Below, piece after piece: positions 1-8,344 of a stretch of 35,153 nucleotides of DNA (the stretch's first letter is position 1; every line of letters begins with the position of its first letter). The DNA is from Candidatus Omnitrophota bacterium (GTDB taxonomy: Bacteria > Hinthialibacterota > Hinthialibacteria > Hinthialibacterales > Hinthialibacteraceae). The notes under the pieces were generated by a model, which searched no databases, was not told where the DNA came from, and saw nothing but the letters and a program-made list of their open reading frames with translations. A program made the position numbers and the translations under genes. Location: assembly GCA_016934335.1 (NCBI GenBank), contig JAFGTC010000074.1:1-35153 (forward strand). The letters are read 5' to 3'.

Positions 1-1457
1 GTCGGCTTGGGGGTTGGAGTCGGCTCGGTTTTTTGCGCCGACGTCGGCGAAGGTTGTACGATTAAATCCGAGGAAACGGCCTGCTCTTGAGGAGCGCCGG
101 CCGTTTTATTTCGAGCGTCGGCGGCCGGCTTTTCAGAATCCGGGCTTTTCGCGTTTGGCTTAGCAGCAGAAGTTTCCTGGTCGACTTCATTCTTCAAAGA
201 TACTTTGGCAGCCTCTATGATTTCCTCTCTGGACAATTCCATCAAAGCAGGCGGAATCATAAAATCTTCCTTTCCGCCGTTTGGGAAAATCGAGGAGATA
301 TATGAACACCAGATCGGCAAAGCTCCTTCGGCGCCAGTCAATCCCGTAAATTCGGGCTGATCGAATCCCACCCAAACAACGGTAATGGTTTCCGGCGTGA
401 TCCCCACAAACCAGGAATCATAGTAATTGGAGGTAGTGCCGGTTTTACCCGCCGCAGGCCCCGTCAGTCCTAAGGATCGGCTGGATTTAGCCGTCCCATA
501 GTCGATGACGCCCTGCATCATAGCCAGAACCTGATACGACGATTCCGCCGAAGCCCAATACGATTTATGGCCGCCTCCCTTCAGCACCATATTGCCTTTC
601 GAATCAATCACCGATTCGATCAGATGCGTTTCTCGAAGTCGACCGGCATTGGTGAAGACTGTATACCAGGATGCGACATCCAGGGGAGAGAGTTCTACGG
701 ATCCAAGCGCAAGGGATGGAAAGGCTTCAAAGTGCCCTAAACCGGTTTGATTAAAAAAACGGGCCAGGTTGTCGACGCCTATTTCCATGGATAGTTTGAC
801 GACAGGGATGTTTAAACTATTTTCCAGGGCATACTGCAGAGTGACAGGCCCTTTGAAAGCGCGGTTGTAATTTTCCGGCGTCCAGGGGCCGTCAGCCGTT
901 GGAATTACGGTTTTCTCATCAAGAATGACTGAGTTGGGCTTCCATTTTTTTGTGGATGATCCAACGCCTTCCAGAGCGCTCAAATAGATAAAAGGCTTAA
1001 TCACAGACCCGATCTGCCGTTGGCTTTGGAAAACGCGATTGAAGGATTGCGAGACATCGCCGCGCCCGCCGACCAGGGCTAAAACGGCGCCGGTTTTTGC
1101 GTCAATGCAGACAAGGCAGGCTTGCAGCCGGTTCTTTTCCCGCTTCAACTTGGGATGCTTCTCTTCGAGTTTGAGGAGGCCTTCATCAACAGCGGTCTGC
1201 GCTTTTTGCTGATACAGCCAATTCAAGGTCGTATCAATTCGGCATCCGGCGGCGCTGAAATCCGTGTTGCGCATGGCCTCGGGAAGATGCCGAAAGGCTA
1301 AAAAGTCGGCGTTCGGATACAAAGGCTTGATGGGATGCGGCTTTTCCGGGAGAGGCGCTTGAACCGCTTCGTTGCGATCTTCCTGCGAGATCACCTGGTT
1401 CTTGCATAACTTGTCCAGCAAAGCATTTCTCCGGGCCAATAATTCCTCGGGGTTGCG
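1..1457 (-). CDS. Class A penicillin-binding protein (PBP1B type), C-terminal transpeptidase part, frameshifted, 3' end outside window
   Basis: This is the second half of the peptidoglycan synthase whose first half lies at 1234-2424. It is read in the next frame and stays open from about 1457 to base 1 without a stop. In the repaired numbering the penicillin-binding motifs are all present: SVIK with catalytic Ser473 (codon 1007-1005), SLN at about 536, and KTGTT at about 660. The domain cross-links glycan-chain peptides in the periplasm and is the beta-lactam target. The end of the visible protein turns into a Pro/Thr/Ser-rich tail (EPTPTPKPT) that continues past the window. The first internal ATG is at 1274, but homology runs back to the frameshift, so this half is unlikely to be an independent gene. 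The long undisturbed frame and intact active site argue for a sequencing indel or a very recent mutation. Confidence 0.85.
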
Positions 1458-2424
1458 GGAACGGATTGAATAGATTGGGAGCGGGAATCATGGCCGCCAG
1501 CGCGGCGCTTTGAGCGATAGTTAATTTTGGGGGGGATGCGTTGAAATAGTATTTCGCCGCCAGGGCGACGCCGCATATGTTGACGGATCCGCTTTGCCCA
1601 AAATAACAGGTGTTGAGGTAATGCTCTAAAATCTGTTCTTTGGATAGAGTTCTTTCCAACTCAAAGGCCAGCAGCACTTCGTTGATTTTCCGGTCAAACT
1701 CACGCCGGCGATGCAGCGCCAGGCTTCGCACTAGCTGTTGCGTGATTGTCGAAGCCCCCTGCGACAATTTATTTTTACGCACATTGGCCGTCATCGCCCG
1801 AGCGATTCCCCATACATCATATCCTTTGTGTTGATAAAAATTTCGATCCTCGGAAAACAGCAGGATGTCAAGGAAATGTTGGGGAACGTCGTCGATTTTG
1901 ATCGGTACGCGATCCTCCATCGACGAATCATAAACCGCATCAAGCCACAACGGCTTAAAAACTATGTTCTCGAGGCTTCGCTCATTTTGCCGATCATTTA
2001 TTTGAGAAAGCGAGTTATTTTTCCATTGCAGGGAAAGAAGCGACAAGTCATGACCGTCTTCTTCGAGGTCTTCATCCATCACCCATATTTCGATTCTGTT
2101 TTTCCCAGCGACATACTCGCCCGGTTGAGTCAGCGCTTCAACATTCTGATAGTCCATGCTGTCGAGCATGGCCGCCAAATCGTCTTGGGACAACGCCATC
2201 CCCGGCCGCAACACCAGGTTTTGCGCATATATCCTCGAAGGGATCGGATAGGGGGAATCCTGAAGGAGTTTGGAAAGATAAATATTGGCATCGGAAATTT
2301 TATGGATCAGATAGACATAGCCGACCGACGCCGCGGCCGCTCCGAGCAAAAAGGCGGGCAGGAGAATAAAGAGTATGATTCGGACTACTTTTTTAAGTCG
2401 TTTTCCGTCAATGTTGTTATTCAT
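1234..2424 (-). CDS. Class A penicillin-binding protein (PBP1B type), N-terminal glycosyltransferase part, frameshifted
   Basis: Bifunctional glycan polymerase and transpeptidase of the inner membrane. Residues 13-40 form one membrane anchor. Residues about 62-120 look like the UB2H domain of PBP1B (IYAQNLVLRPGMALS followed by a helix). Residues about 180-320 are the GT51 glycosyltransferase, with the SEDRNFYQHKG motif (catalytic Glu192), GASTITQQ, RKINEVLLAFELE and LNTCYFG. After Phe322 the frame leaves the family sequence. The cause is one extra C in the minus-strand CCC at 1459-1457, and reading then runs through about 74 unrelated residues to a stop at 1234. Removing one base restores RNPEELLARRNALLDKL and joins the transpeptidase half. 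The ATG overlaps the stop of the upstream repeat protein (ATGA, 2421-2424), which implies translational coupling. The class is certain; E. coli mrcB orthology is not claimed. Confidence 0.9.
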   Translation of the reverse strand: MNNNIDGKRLKKVVRIILFILLPAFLLGAAAASVGYVYLIHKISDANIYLSKLLQDSPYPIPSRIYAQNLVLRPGMALSQDDLAAMLDSMDYQNVEALTQPGEYVAGKNRIEIWVMDEDLEEDGHDLSLLSLQWKNNSLSQINDRQNERSLENIVFKPLWLDAVYDSSMEDRVPIKIDDVPQHFLDILLFSEDRNFYQHKGYDVWGIARAMTANVRKNKLSQGASTITQQLVRSLALHRRREFDRKINEVLLAFELERTLSKEQILEHYLNTCYFGQSGSVNICGVALAAKYYFNASPPKLTIAQSAALAAMIPAPNLFNPFPQPRGIIGPEKCFAGQVMQEPGDLAGRSQRSGSSASPGKAASHQAFVSERRLFSLSASSRGHAQHGFQRRRMPN

Positions 2425-3086
2425 GGCTGCGGTATTTCAATGATGCTGTTGCCTTCGTGATCGCTCATAACAAACGATGCGCGGTTTTCGTTCAAGACGC
2501 CCAACGCAATGCGAATATCCTTCTCGTCAAAAAATGCCAGAATAGGGCTGCCATTCTTTTTAATCCCCAACGACAGTTTCATCAATTCCTGTTCGTCAAA
2601 GAAATTCAGCACTGAATGCATTTTCCGATTCACGGATATTTCCAATTGCATCTTGCCGTCGGCATTATGGAAGGCAAGGTTGGAGTCGCCGTTGGCATCC
2701 ACTTCCATGGCCATCCTCTTCCGGCCGTTGGCGTCCAGCAATCCAATATTGGCGTTCCCTTCTCCATCGACGCCCATGCCAATGCCCGACCGCCCTTCCT
2801 TATCCATTAAAACAACGCCGGGAGTTCCATCCTCCAGAACGGTCATAGTGACAATTGGATTGCTTTCCTTGTCAAACAGAATCAAGTTGGACGATTCTCC
2901 GTCAACGCCTAAAAAAGCCCGCATTTTTCCATCCGGCGCCTGCAGTACGATTTTCTCCGCCACGAACACTTTGGATGATTCATCCGTCGCGCTGGAATAA
3001 ATCCATAGGAAGGATAGCGCCGAGATAATCAATCCAATTTCGATCAGACGACTATGGAACAAGCAAGAAGCAAATTGACCTTTCAC
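2421..3086 (-). CDS. Membrane-anchored protein of 23-residue repeats, coupled to PBP
   Basis: A 221-residue protein of unknown function. Residues about 14-31 form one hydrophobic helix, an uncleaved anchor or signal anchor, so the rest should lie in the periplasm. From Ile46 to residue 206 the chain divides without gaps into seven repeats of exactly 23 residues, followed by a 15-residue partial eighth. The repeat pattern is hydrophobic-x-hydrophobic-D-x-(D/N)-G-x-x-R/K, then alternating hydrophobics, then a Gly/Asn/Asp turn; examples start GLLDANGRKRM and VLMDKEGRSGI. This suggests a regular beta structure, solenoid or propeller-like. The start is GTG at 3086 behind GGGAGG, with the site inside a small palindrome GGGAGGCTCCC. 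The stop overlaps the PBP start, so the two proteins are probably made together. A role as a PBP partner is inference from position only. Confidence 0.85.
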   Translation of the reverse strand: MKGQFASCLFHSRLIEIGLIISALSFLWIYSSATDESSKVFVAEKIVLQAPDGKMRAFLGVDGESSNLILFDKESNPIVTMTVLEDGTPGVVLMDKEGRSGIGMGVDGEGNANIGLLDANGRKRMAMEVDANGDSNLAFHNADGKMQLEISVNRKMHSVLNFFDEQELMKLSLGIKKNGSPILAFFDEKDIRIALGVLNENRASFVMSDHEGNSIIEIPQP

Positions 3087-3212
3087 GGGAGCCTCCCTAA
3101 ATAGGCATTGAAAAATTAAACCTATATTTTAGTACAAAAATTCATTTTTGAATATCGGTATAGGAGAGGATTGGGGGAAAGAGAGAAAATGCTGGAGATG
3201 CGCCGGGCGCGC

Positions 3213-3247
3213 AAAAAAAAGCCCAGGAGAAAATCCTAGGCTTTTTT
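3213..3247 (-). terminator. Rho-independent terminator, possibly bidirectional
   Basis: The arms AAGCCCAGGA (3219-3228) and TCCTAGGCTT (3234-3243) pair over ten positions with one mismatch, around a GAAAA loop. On the minus strand the stem is followed by eight T (the A run at 3213-3220). It sits 26 bases past the stop of the DNRLRE gene, which it should terminate. The plus strand also has a T run (3242-3247), so it could work both ways. Confidence 0.75.
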
Positions 3248-3272
3248 CATTAAGTTGACTTGCGCAGATCGA

Positions 3273-4211
3273 TTATCGGAACAATTCCCAATCTCCAGCA
3301 GAGGAAGACATCGATACGCCTTCCATGACCAATTTCGGCCGTAAGTCAGGATGATCAGTATTCTCGCTGGAAATGAAATCGTGGGCGCCAGCCGCAAAAC
3401 CTGTGGGACTATCGGTCGGACCGGCTGAATAAACAACCGTTCCATCCGGTAGAGTCAGATCCGGATCCAGGAATGTTTCCGGATAGGCTTCCTGGCTGAT
3501 TTTTACGCCATTGTTTGAACTGGGATCGGCCAGCCACATGTTGACGCTTTCCGTCACGTCAAACCAGGTCCATCCGCCGACGGCCGGATCAAACACGGTT
3601 TCGCTTTCCGGTGGAGCGATGTCTTCGGGTCCTTCCGCACCAATGGCCTGCCACAGTTCAAAACCGGTGGAATTCCATGTAACGGCGCCGCTGTTGTCCG
3701 GTGTATCGTCTCCATCGACAGATGAAGCTCCACCGTCACCTTCTGCCCAGGGTTTAAGGATGCGGTTGACATAGAGCGTATTGGGAGTCGATTTCGTCCC
3801 AAAGTCTCCTTCCGTCTCAGAACCCGAGCTGCGTTCCCACCAATAATACAAGCCGATCTGAGCGCTTGAAGCAGTTCCTGTCACGCCGGTCAAATCAAAT
3901 TTGATCAAAATGACTTTGCTGTCATCGTACAATGTAAAATCGTCGCTGCCGTAATCCCCTTCTTCGATGTATTTCCAAGCACCAGCATTCTGAGGATTGC
4001 CGCCTGCTGGAGGAGATGTAGAGCCATTCCCGCCATTGGAACCATCCGCTAAACGAACGAGTTGATTCTCACTTCCATCCCATGAAATGATATGGGTATC
4101 CTGCGTTCCTTCGTACCCATTGACTCCCTGTTGCAATTCAACGGTTTGCGTAAAAGCTGGAAGCGCAATGAGGGCTAATGCAACCGTTAACAATACTTTA
4201 ACTCCTTGCAT
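3273..4211 (-). CDS. Secreted DNRLRE-like domain protein
   Basis: A 312-residue exported protein. I start it at the internal ATG 4211 rather than the longer frame from 4262. GGGAGG lies 7 bases upstream of 4211, the residues that follow form a clean signal peptide (MQGVKVLLTVALALIALPAFTQ), and a likely promoter overlaps the upstream ATG. The mature protein resembles the DNRLRE beta-sandwich found in cell-wall and surface proteins: LQQGVNGYEGTQDT near the start, FDLTGVTGTASSAQIGLYYWW in the middle, then VNRILKPWAEGD, VTWN, WTWFDVTESVNMWLAD and a C-terminal LRPKLVMEG strand. Asp and Gly are frequent, as in calcium-binding beta proteins. It has no partner in the same transcript, since a promoter and terminator flank it. 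Function is probably structural or carbohydrate-binding at the surface; the substrate is unknown. Confidence 0.8.
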   Translation of the reverse strand: MQGVKVLLTVALALIALPAFTQTVELQQGVNGYEGTQDTHIISWDGSENQLVRLADGSNGGNGSTSPPAGGNPQNAGAWKYIEEGDYGSDDFTLYDDSKVILIKFDLTGVTGTASSAQIGLYYWWERSSGSETEGDFGTKSTPNTLYVNRILKPWAEGDGGASSVDGDDTPDNSGAVTWNSTGFELWQAIGAEGPEDIAPPESETVFDPAVGGWTWFDVTESVNMWLADPSSNNGVKISQEAYPETFLDPDLTLPDGTVVYSAGPTDSPTGFAAGAHDFISSENTDHPDLRPKLVMEGVSMSSSAGDWELFR

Positions 4212-4254
4212 AAATTTACCTCCCTTTGAACGACCGTGATTTTGAATTCTATCG

Positions 4255-4283
4255 ATTTTCAATCATCGCCTTTGTAATGTCAA
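4255..4283 (-). promoter_or_regulatory. Candidate sigma70-type promoter for the DNRLRE gene
   Basis: On the minus strand TTGACA (4283-4278, exact consensus) is followed after 17 bases by GAAAAT (4260-4255, four of six). Transcription would start near 4248. That lies inside the longer reading frame from 4262, which supports the start at 4211. Confidence 0.45.
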
Positions 4284-4323
4284 GACTAAAATAAAAAAAT
4301 CTCCATCTAATTTGAAATAATTA

Positions 4324-4342
4324 TATAAAAAATATTTTTATA
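4324..4342. repeat. AT-only inverted repeat between divergent promoters
   Basis: TATAAAAA (4324-4331) and TTTTTATA (4335-4342) form a perfect 8-bp inverted repeat with a 3-base ATA centre. It lies between the promoters of the DNRLRE and TPR genes in an AT-rich stretch. It could be a protein-binding site or merely compositional. Confidence 0.4.
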
Positions 4343-4397
4343 AAGATGCGGCCTGGAATATGCATGACAATGAGACGCACACGCGATCCATGAATTA

Positions 4398-4427
4398 TTG
4401 ACATTCCATCTGTTATCTGAATAATAG
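4398..4427 (+). promoter_or_regulatory. Candidate sigma70-type promoter for the TPR/CRTAC1 operon
   Basis: TTGACA (4398-4403, exact consensus) and TAATAG (4422-4427) are 18 bases apart. Transcription would start near 4434, giving a leader of about 68 bases before the ATG at 4502. Confidence 0.5.
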
Positions 4428-4450
4428 ATAGATTTAAGGCCCAGATAACA
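4411..4450. promoter_or_regulatory. 9-bp inverted repeat across the promoter: candidate operator
   Basis: TGTTATCTG (4411-4419) and CAGATAACA (4442-4450) are perfect inverted copies separated by 22 bases. The left arm lies in the spacer just before the -10 hexamer and the right arm in the early transcript. A repressor bound here would block the promoter. The right arm is in the leader, but the left arm is upstream of the predicted start, so an RNA hairpin is less likely. Confidence 0.5.
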
Positions 4451-4501
4451 TTAAACATATGCCCTCTACGTCAAAAGCAAAACGTTTAGGGAGGAAGACT
4501 C

Positions 4502-6532
4502 ATGAAATCCAAATGCTGCAAAATCGTTCTTTTTCTCTCTTTGATTATGTATATGTTTATGCTGCACATCGCGTCATCCCAGGAACATCCTGAGATGGAG
4601 CGCGCCAAGCGCAGATTGATGGAACTCAACGCTCAAATTCAAGAGATGGGGAAGCTGCAGCAGCATCATTCCGTGGAAAAAGCCATGGATTCCATGATTG
4701 AGTTGATGATCCAATTGAATTTTCCCGAGGAAATCATCACGGAGCGCGCTCATTTGCGCCTACGCTACAGCCAATCGGTAGGACGATTGGAGTCTGCAAG
4801 AACGGCGGCCCTTTCCTGGTTGGAAGCCCACCCGAATGATTTTAAAATTCTGGAAATATACGGATTGATTGCGCTTCGCATGGATCGAAATGATGAAGCT
4901 TTAAAGGCGTTTCGCACTTTATATCAATCCGATCCCAACGATCGAAAATATCAATTCCGATATTTAAACATTTTGAACCGGTTGCAGGATCGAGAAACCG
5001 CCTTGCAAGTTATTGAACAAATTGAAAAAACACCCTGCGAAAATCCCTCGCTGCTGCGAGAGGCGGCCGCCTCGTATTTACTGTTCGAGAATCCGCAAAA
5101 GGCGAATGAAATTCTAGACCGCCTCGAAGCTATTGATCCTACGCATGCCTATATCCCCTATGCGCGCGGGGAAGTTCTATTTAAGCAAGAAAATTATGAT
5201 GAATCTATTTCATTTTTATCCAAAGTCAGTCAAACAGACGAACAATGGGCGGATGCGCAGCAAATGATCGGCTTGTGTTATTTGAAACTGCGCCGGTTTG
5301 ATCAAGCGTCTCAGATTTTCATCGACATTTTATCCCGGTTCCCCTATGATTCAAAAACCATGTCGCTTCTCGAACAGGCGCTTGCCAGACAAAGGAAAAC
5401 CAGAGGATTCAAACAGGTACGACAAATCCGCCAAAACATAGAAAAAGTTGTTATGCCAGATATTGAAGCAGGATATCTTTGGCGCAATGGAGATGTTGTC
5501 GAGCATGCTCGATTACGATCAATATCTCTCAATCAAATCGGTCACTTTCGCGAAGCGGAGAATTTGTTAATCCAAGCAAGCGAAACGATACCCGATTCTA
5601 CATCCGCTTTCTTGAATTTGGCTCGTTTTTACATCGTTACTCATCAAGCTTGTCGAGCGGAGCCTATCTTGCAGAATCTCCTAAAAAATACGAATAGTAC
5701 TGACAAGCCCATATTTATCGTTGAATTAGCGGAAGCCTATCTTCGCCAGGGGAAAACAAATGAAACGGCTGCATTACTGAATAGAGAGGCTGAAACAGAA
5801 TCCTTGAAGAGAATGCTGCACACGATGATTGGAACCGCTTTTCTTGAAATCACGGGCGATGCGGAATCATCGATCAACTATTTAGAGCAGAATCAATCTC
5901 CCGACGAGCAAGTTGCTGCGGCTTTGGCTCGCGCTTATATGGAAATAGACGACGCCAGCCAAGCCTTGAAGTTTTTCGAACGTATGCCGGAGGATTTTGA
6001 TGACATAAAAACTCAACTTGCGAAAGTTGAATGTCTAGCCAAATTAGACATGGCGGAACAAGCGAACACAATATACGAGGGAATCCGAAATAAAAATCCT
6101 GCGCTCTCTGAAATGCTGACGGCCGCCGCGGAATCCGCCCTTGCGCCGGCCAATCGCCCCGAGGATCGAAGCGAATCAACCTTACGCGCAAAGCGGATAA
6201 AAACCGCCATGCGCCAAATACGGAAGAACGTACGAGATGCGCATTGCCAAGGTTGGCCTCAATCCATTCCAGTTTTATTAGAATTATCCGATTTGTATGC
6301 GAAACTTCATGAAAACGAAATCGCTCTGGAATATGCTCAGCTTGCTTTTGAAGGCGATCAAACTCGAATCGAATTACGTGAAAAGTTGATCGAACTCATG
6401 ACTTCGCCGATGCAGGTGTTCCAACGATTGAGTCAAATCCGCCTTCTAGAATCCAACCCATCCATACAAAAAGATTTTAAGAATGAGCGTGAGGAAGCGC
6501 TTTCCCATATTCAACTCTCTTCCGCAAAATGA
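4502..6532 (+). CDS. Secreted or periplasmic TPR-repeat protein
   Basis: A 676-residue protein with a signal peptide (residues 1 to about 26) and helical repeats over nearly its whole length. TPR-like units are clearest at about 90-320, for example ILEIYGLIALRMDRNDEALKAF and AQQMIGLCYLKLRRFDQASQIF, and again at about 350-540. The start is fixed by GGGAGG 8-9 bases upstream. TPR superhelices bind other proteins; no catalytic motif is seen. The stop overlaps the ATG of the next gene (ATGA, 6529-6532). The two proteins are therefore coupled in translation, and this one may serve as scaffold or partner for the FG-GAP protein. Codon and base use match the neighbours. The fold is well supported; the partner is inference. 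Confidence 0.85.
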   Translation: MKSKCCKIVLFLSLIMYMFMLHIASSQEHPEMERAKRRLMELNAQIQEMGKLQQHHSVEKAMDSMIELMIQLNFPEEIITERAHLRLRYSQSVGRLESARTAALSWLEAHPNDFKILEIYGLIALRMDRNDEALKAFRTLYQSDPNDRKYQFRYLNILNRLQDRETALQVIEQIEKTPCENPSLLREAAASYLLFENPQKANEILDRLEAIDPTHAYIPYARGEVLFKQENYDESISFLSKVSQTDEQWADAQQMIGLCYLKLRRFDQASQIFIDILSRFPYDSKTMSLLEQALARQRKTRGFKQVRQIRQNIEKVVMPDIEAGYLWRNGDVVEHARLRSISLNQIGHFREAENLLIQASETIPDSTSAFLNLARFYIVTHQACRAEPILQNLLKNTNSTDKPIFIVELAEAYLRQGKTNETAALLNREAETESLKRMLHTMIGTAFLEITGDAESSINYLEQNQSPDEQVAAALARAYMEIDDASQALKFFERMPEDFDDIKTQLAKVECLAKLDMAEQANTIYEGIRNKNPALSEMLTAAAESALAPANRPEDRSESTLRAKRIKTAMRQIRKNVRDAHCQGWPQSIPVLLELSDLYAKLHENEIALEYAQLAFEGDQTRIELREKLIELMTSPMQVFQRLSQIRLLESNPSIQKDFKNEREEALSHIQLSSAK

Positions 6533-8256
6533 ATAGGAGATTCCATTCGACCATGCAACCAATCCGGCTGCTTATCACACCCGTATTGATACTGATCCCA
6601 TTATGTTATTTGGCGCATCCCGAGGATGCGCCGAATCATCCCAGGTTTGCAGACGCTTCGTCTAAAGTGAATTTAAACTTCCGCTACGATTCCGGCGCCC
6701 TGGAAAAAGATTATGTGCTCGAAACAAACGGCTCCGGATTGGCATTGTTTGATTATGACAATGACGGCGATCTGGATATGTATTTTGTCAACGCCTCCTA
6801 TTTCGATCTCCGTCCGGATCAAGAAAAACCGACGGATCGCTTTTATCGGAACGACGGCAATTGGAAATTTACTGACGTCACTCATGAATCGGGATTAGGA
6901 TCGACGGAATGGGGTATCGGATGCGCTGCAGCGGATTACGATAATGACGGCGATTTGGATTTATACGTCACCAACTGGGGATCCAATCTCCTCTATCGAA
7001 ACAACGGCGATGGAACCTTTACCGATGCGGCCAAAGAAGCGGGCGTTCAATCGGGTAATTGGGGGGCCAGCTGCGCATTCGGCGACATCGATCTGGACGG
7101 CGATTTGGATTTATATGTCACTCGATACGTGGATTTCGATTTGGAAAAAGTACCTAAACGAGGCGAGCGAGCCAGCTGTACGCTCGGAGGCGCCATCCCC
7201 GTCCATTGCGGCCCCAAAGGACTTATCCCTTTAGGCGACGAATTGTACCAAAACAATGGAGATGGGACATTTACTGACATCAGTCAAAAATCAGGAATCC
7301 GTCAAATCGAGAACGCTTATAGTTTAGGAGTCTTTTTTCTGGATTTTGACCTCAATGGTCTTCCAGACATTTATGTCACCAACGATCAGTTTCCCAATTA
7401 TTTGTTTCAGAACAACGGAGATGGAACCTTCGAAGAGGTCGGGATCATAGCAGGCGTCAGTTACAGCGGCATGGGCGAGGTTCAATCGGGCATGGGAGTA
7501 GATTGCGGAGATTTGAACGGAGACGGTTTGGAAGACATCGTGGTGATGAATTATGCTCAGGATTATAACACTTTTTACAAAAACGAAGGAGACGGCTTTT
7601 TCGTCGATGTATCGAAAGAAGCGAATTTATATTTCGATACTTTCCATCAGTTAAGTTGGTCGCTGCTTTTTTTGGATGTCGAGTTCGACGGCGATTTGGA
7701 TATGTTCATCGCCAATGGGCACGTTATGCCCCAAATTGATCAGACGGACGCGAAACAAGGCTTTAAACAAAAAAATCAACTTTTTTTAAATGACGGGCGG
7801 GCCAATTTCAAGAATATTTCCTCTCTAGCCGGGGAAGTATTCGACATCGAACTTTCATCGCGCGGCAGCGCATTTGGCGACCTTGACGGCGACGGCGACC
7901 AAGACATCGTCGTCTGCAACATGGATGAATGCCCTACCATCTATGAAAATGTCAGCGATTCGGGGAATCACTGGATCGGCCTCGATCTGATCGGTACAAC
8001 ATCCAGCCGCACGCCGTTAGGGGCCTGGGCGACAGTGAAAACCAAGGATAAAGAATGGAAAAAATATCATCGCGGGAGTTTTGGATACGCATCGCAGTCG
8101 GAACTCATCCTGCGATTCGGATTGGGGCAAGCAACGAGCGTCGAGTCAATCACGATTCAATGGCCGACGGGCATCTCCGAGCAATATACGGTAAACGGGG
8201 TTGATAAAGTCGTTAAAATTGTAGAGGGATCAGGCGCAAAACAATCTCTACCATAA
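6529..8256 (+). CDS. CRTAC1-family protein with FG-GAP repeats and ASPIC/UnbV domain
   Basis: A 575-residue exported protein with a signal segment at about 9-29 (LLITPVLILIPLCYLAH). Seven FG-GAP/VCBS units follow, each with an Asp-rich calcium loop: DYDNDGDLDMYF, DYDNDGDLDLYV, DIDLDGDLDLYV, DFDLNGLPDIYV, DLNGDGLEDIVV, DVEFDGDLDMFI and DLDGDGDQDIVV. Seven units fit a complete integrin-like beta-propeller. The C-terminus from about 480 is an ASPIC/UnbV domain (NHWIGLDLIG, FGLGQATSVESITIQWPTG). The family is found outside the cell or on its surface, and its biochemical role is poorly known. The ATG overlaps the TPR stop by four bases. TPR plus ASPIC/UnbV pairs recur in bacteria, which supports a joint function. 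Confidence 0.9.
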   Translation: MNRRFHSTMQPIRLLITPVLILIPLCYLAHPEDAPNHPRFADASSKVNLNFRYDSGALEKDYVLETNGSGLALFDYDNDGDLDMYFVNASYFDLRPDQEKPTDRFYRNDGNWKFTDVTHESGLGSTEWGIGCAAADYDNDGDLDLYVTNWGSNLLYRNNGDGTFTDAAKEAGVQSGNWGASCAFGDIDLDGDLDLYVTRYVDFDLEKVPKRGERASCTLGGAIPVHCGPKGLIPLGDELYQNNGDGTFTDISQKSGIRQIENAYSLGVFFLDFDLNGLPDIYVTNDQFPNYLFQNNGDGTFEEVGIIAGVSYSGMGEVQSGMGVDCGDLNGDGLEDIVVMNYAQDYNTFYKNEGDGFFVDVSKEANLYFDTFHQLSWSLLFLDVEFDGDLDMFIANGHVMPQIDQTDAKQGFKQKNQLFLNDGRANFKNISSLAGEVFDIELSSRGSAFGDLDGDGDQDIVVCNMDECPTIYENVSDSGNHWIGLDLIGTTSSRTPLGAWATVKTKDKEWKKYHRGSFGYASQSELILRFGLGQATSVESITIQWPTGISEQYTVNGVDKVVKIVEGSGAKQSLP

Positions 8257-8290
8257 TAAGAATTTATATTCCATTGATTCATCGAAAATA

Positions 8291-8318
8291 TCGTCTTCCC
8301 CTTTGAAGGAAAAGACGG
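8291..8318. terminator. Hairpin between convergent genes, candidate bidirectional terminator
   Basis: CGTCTT (8292-8297) pairs with AAGACG (8312-8317), and CCTT with GAAGG-side bases inside it, separated by a 2x2 internal loop. It lies in the 88 bases between two converging stops. The T runs beside it are weak, so termination is likely but not strong. Confidence 0.4.
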
Positions 8319-8344
8319 AAATACTTACTGGATTCTAATTATTT

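Noticed and set aside
1440-1475. Programmed ribosomal frameshift in the PBP gene
   Set aside because: There is no slippery heptamer or following pseudoknot-like structure at CCGTTCCCGCAACC, and PBP genes are not known to use recoding.
1738-2460. Plus-strand frame of 240 residues
   Set aside because: It lies antisense to the PBP glycosyltransferase domain, has no ribosome site and no recognisable domain. The minus strand is clearly coding.
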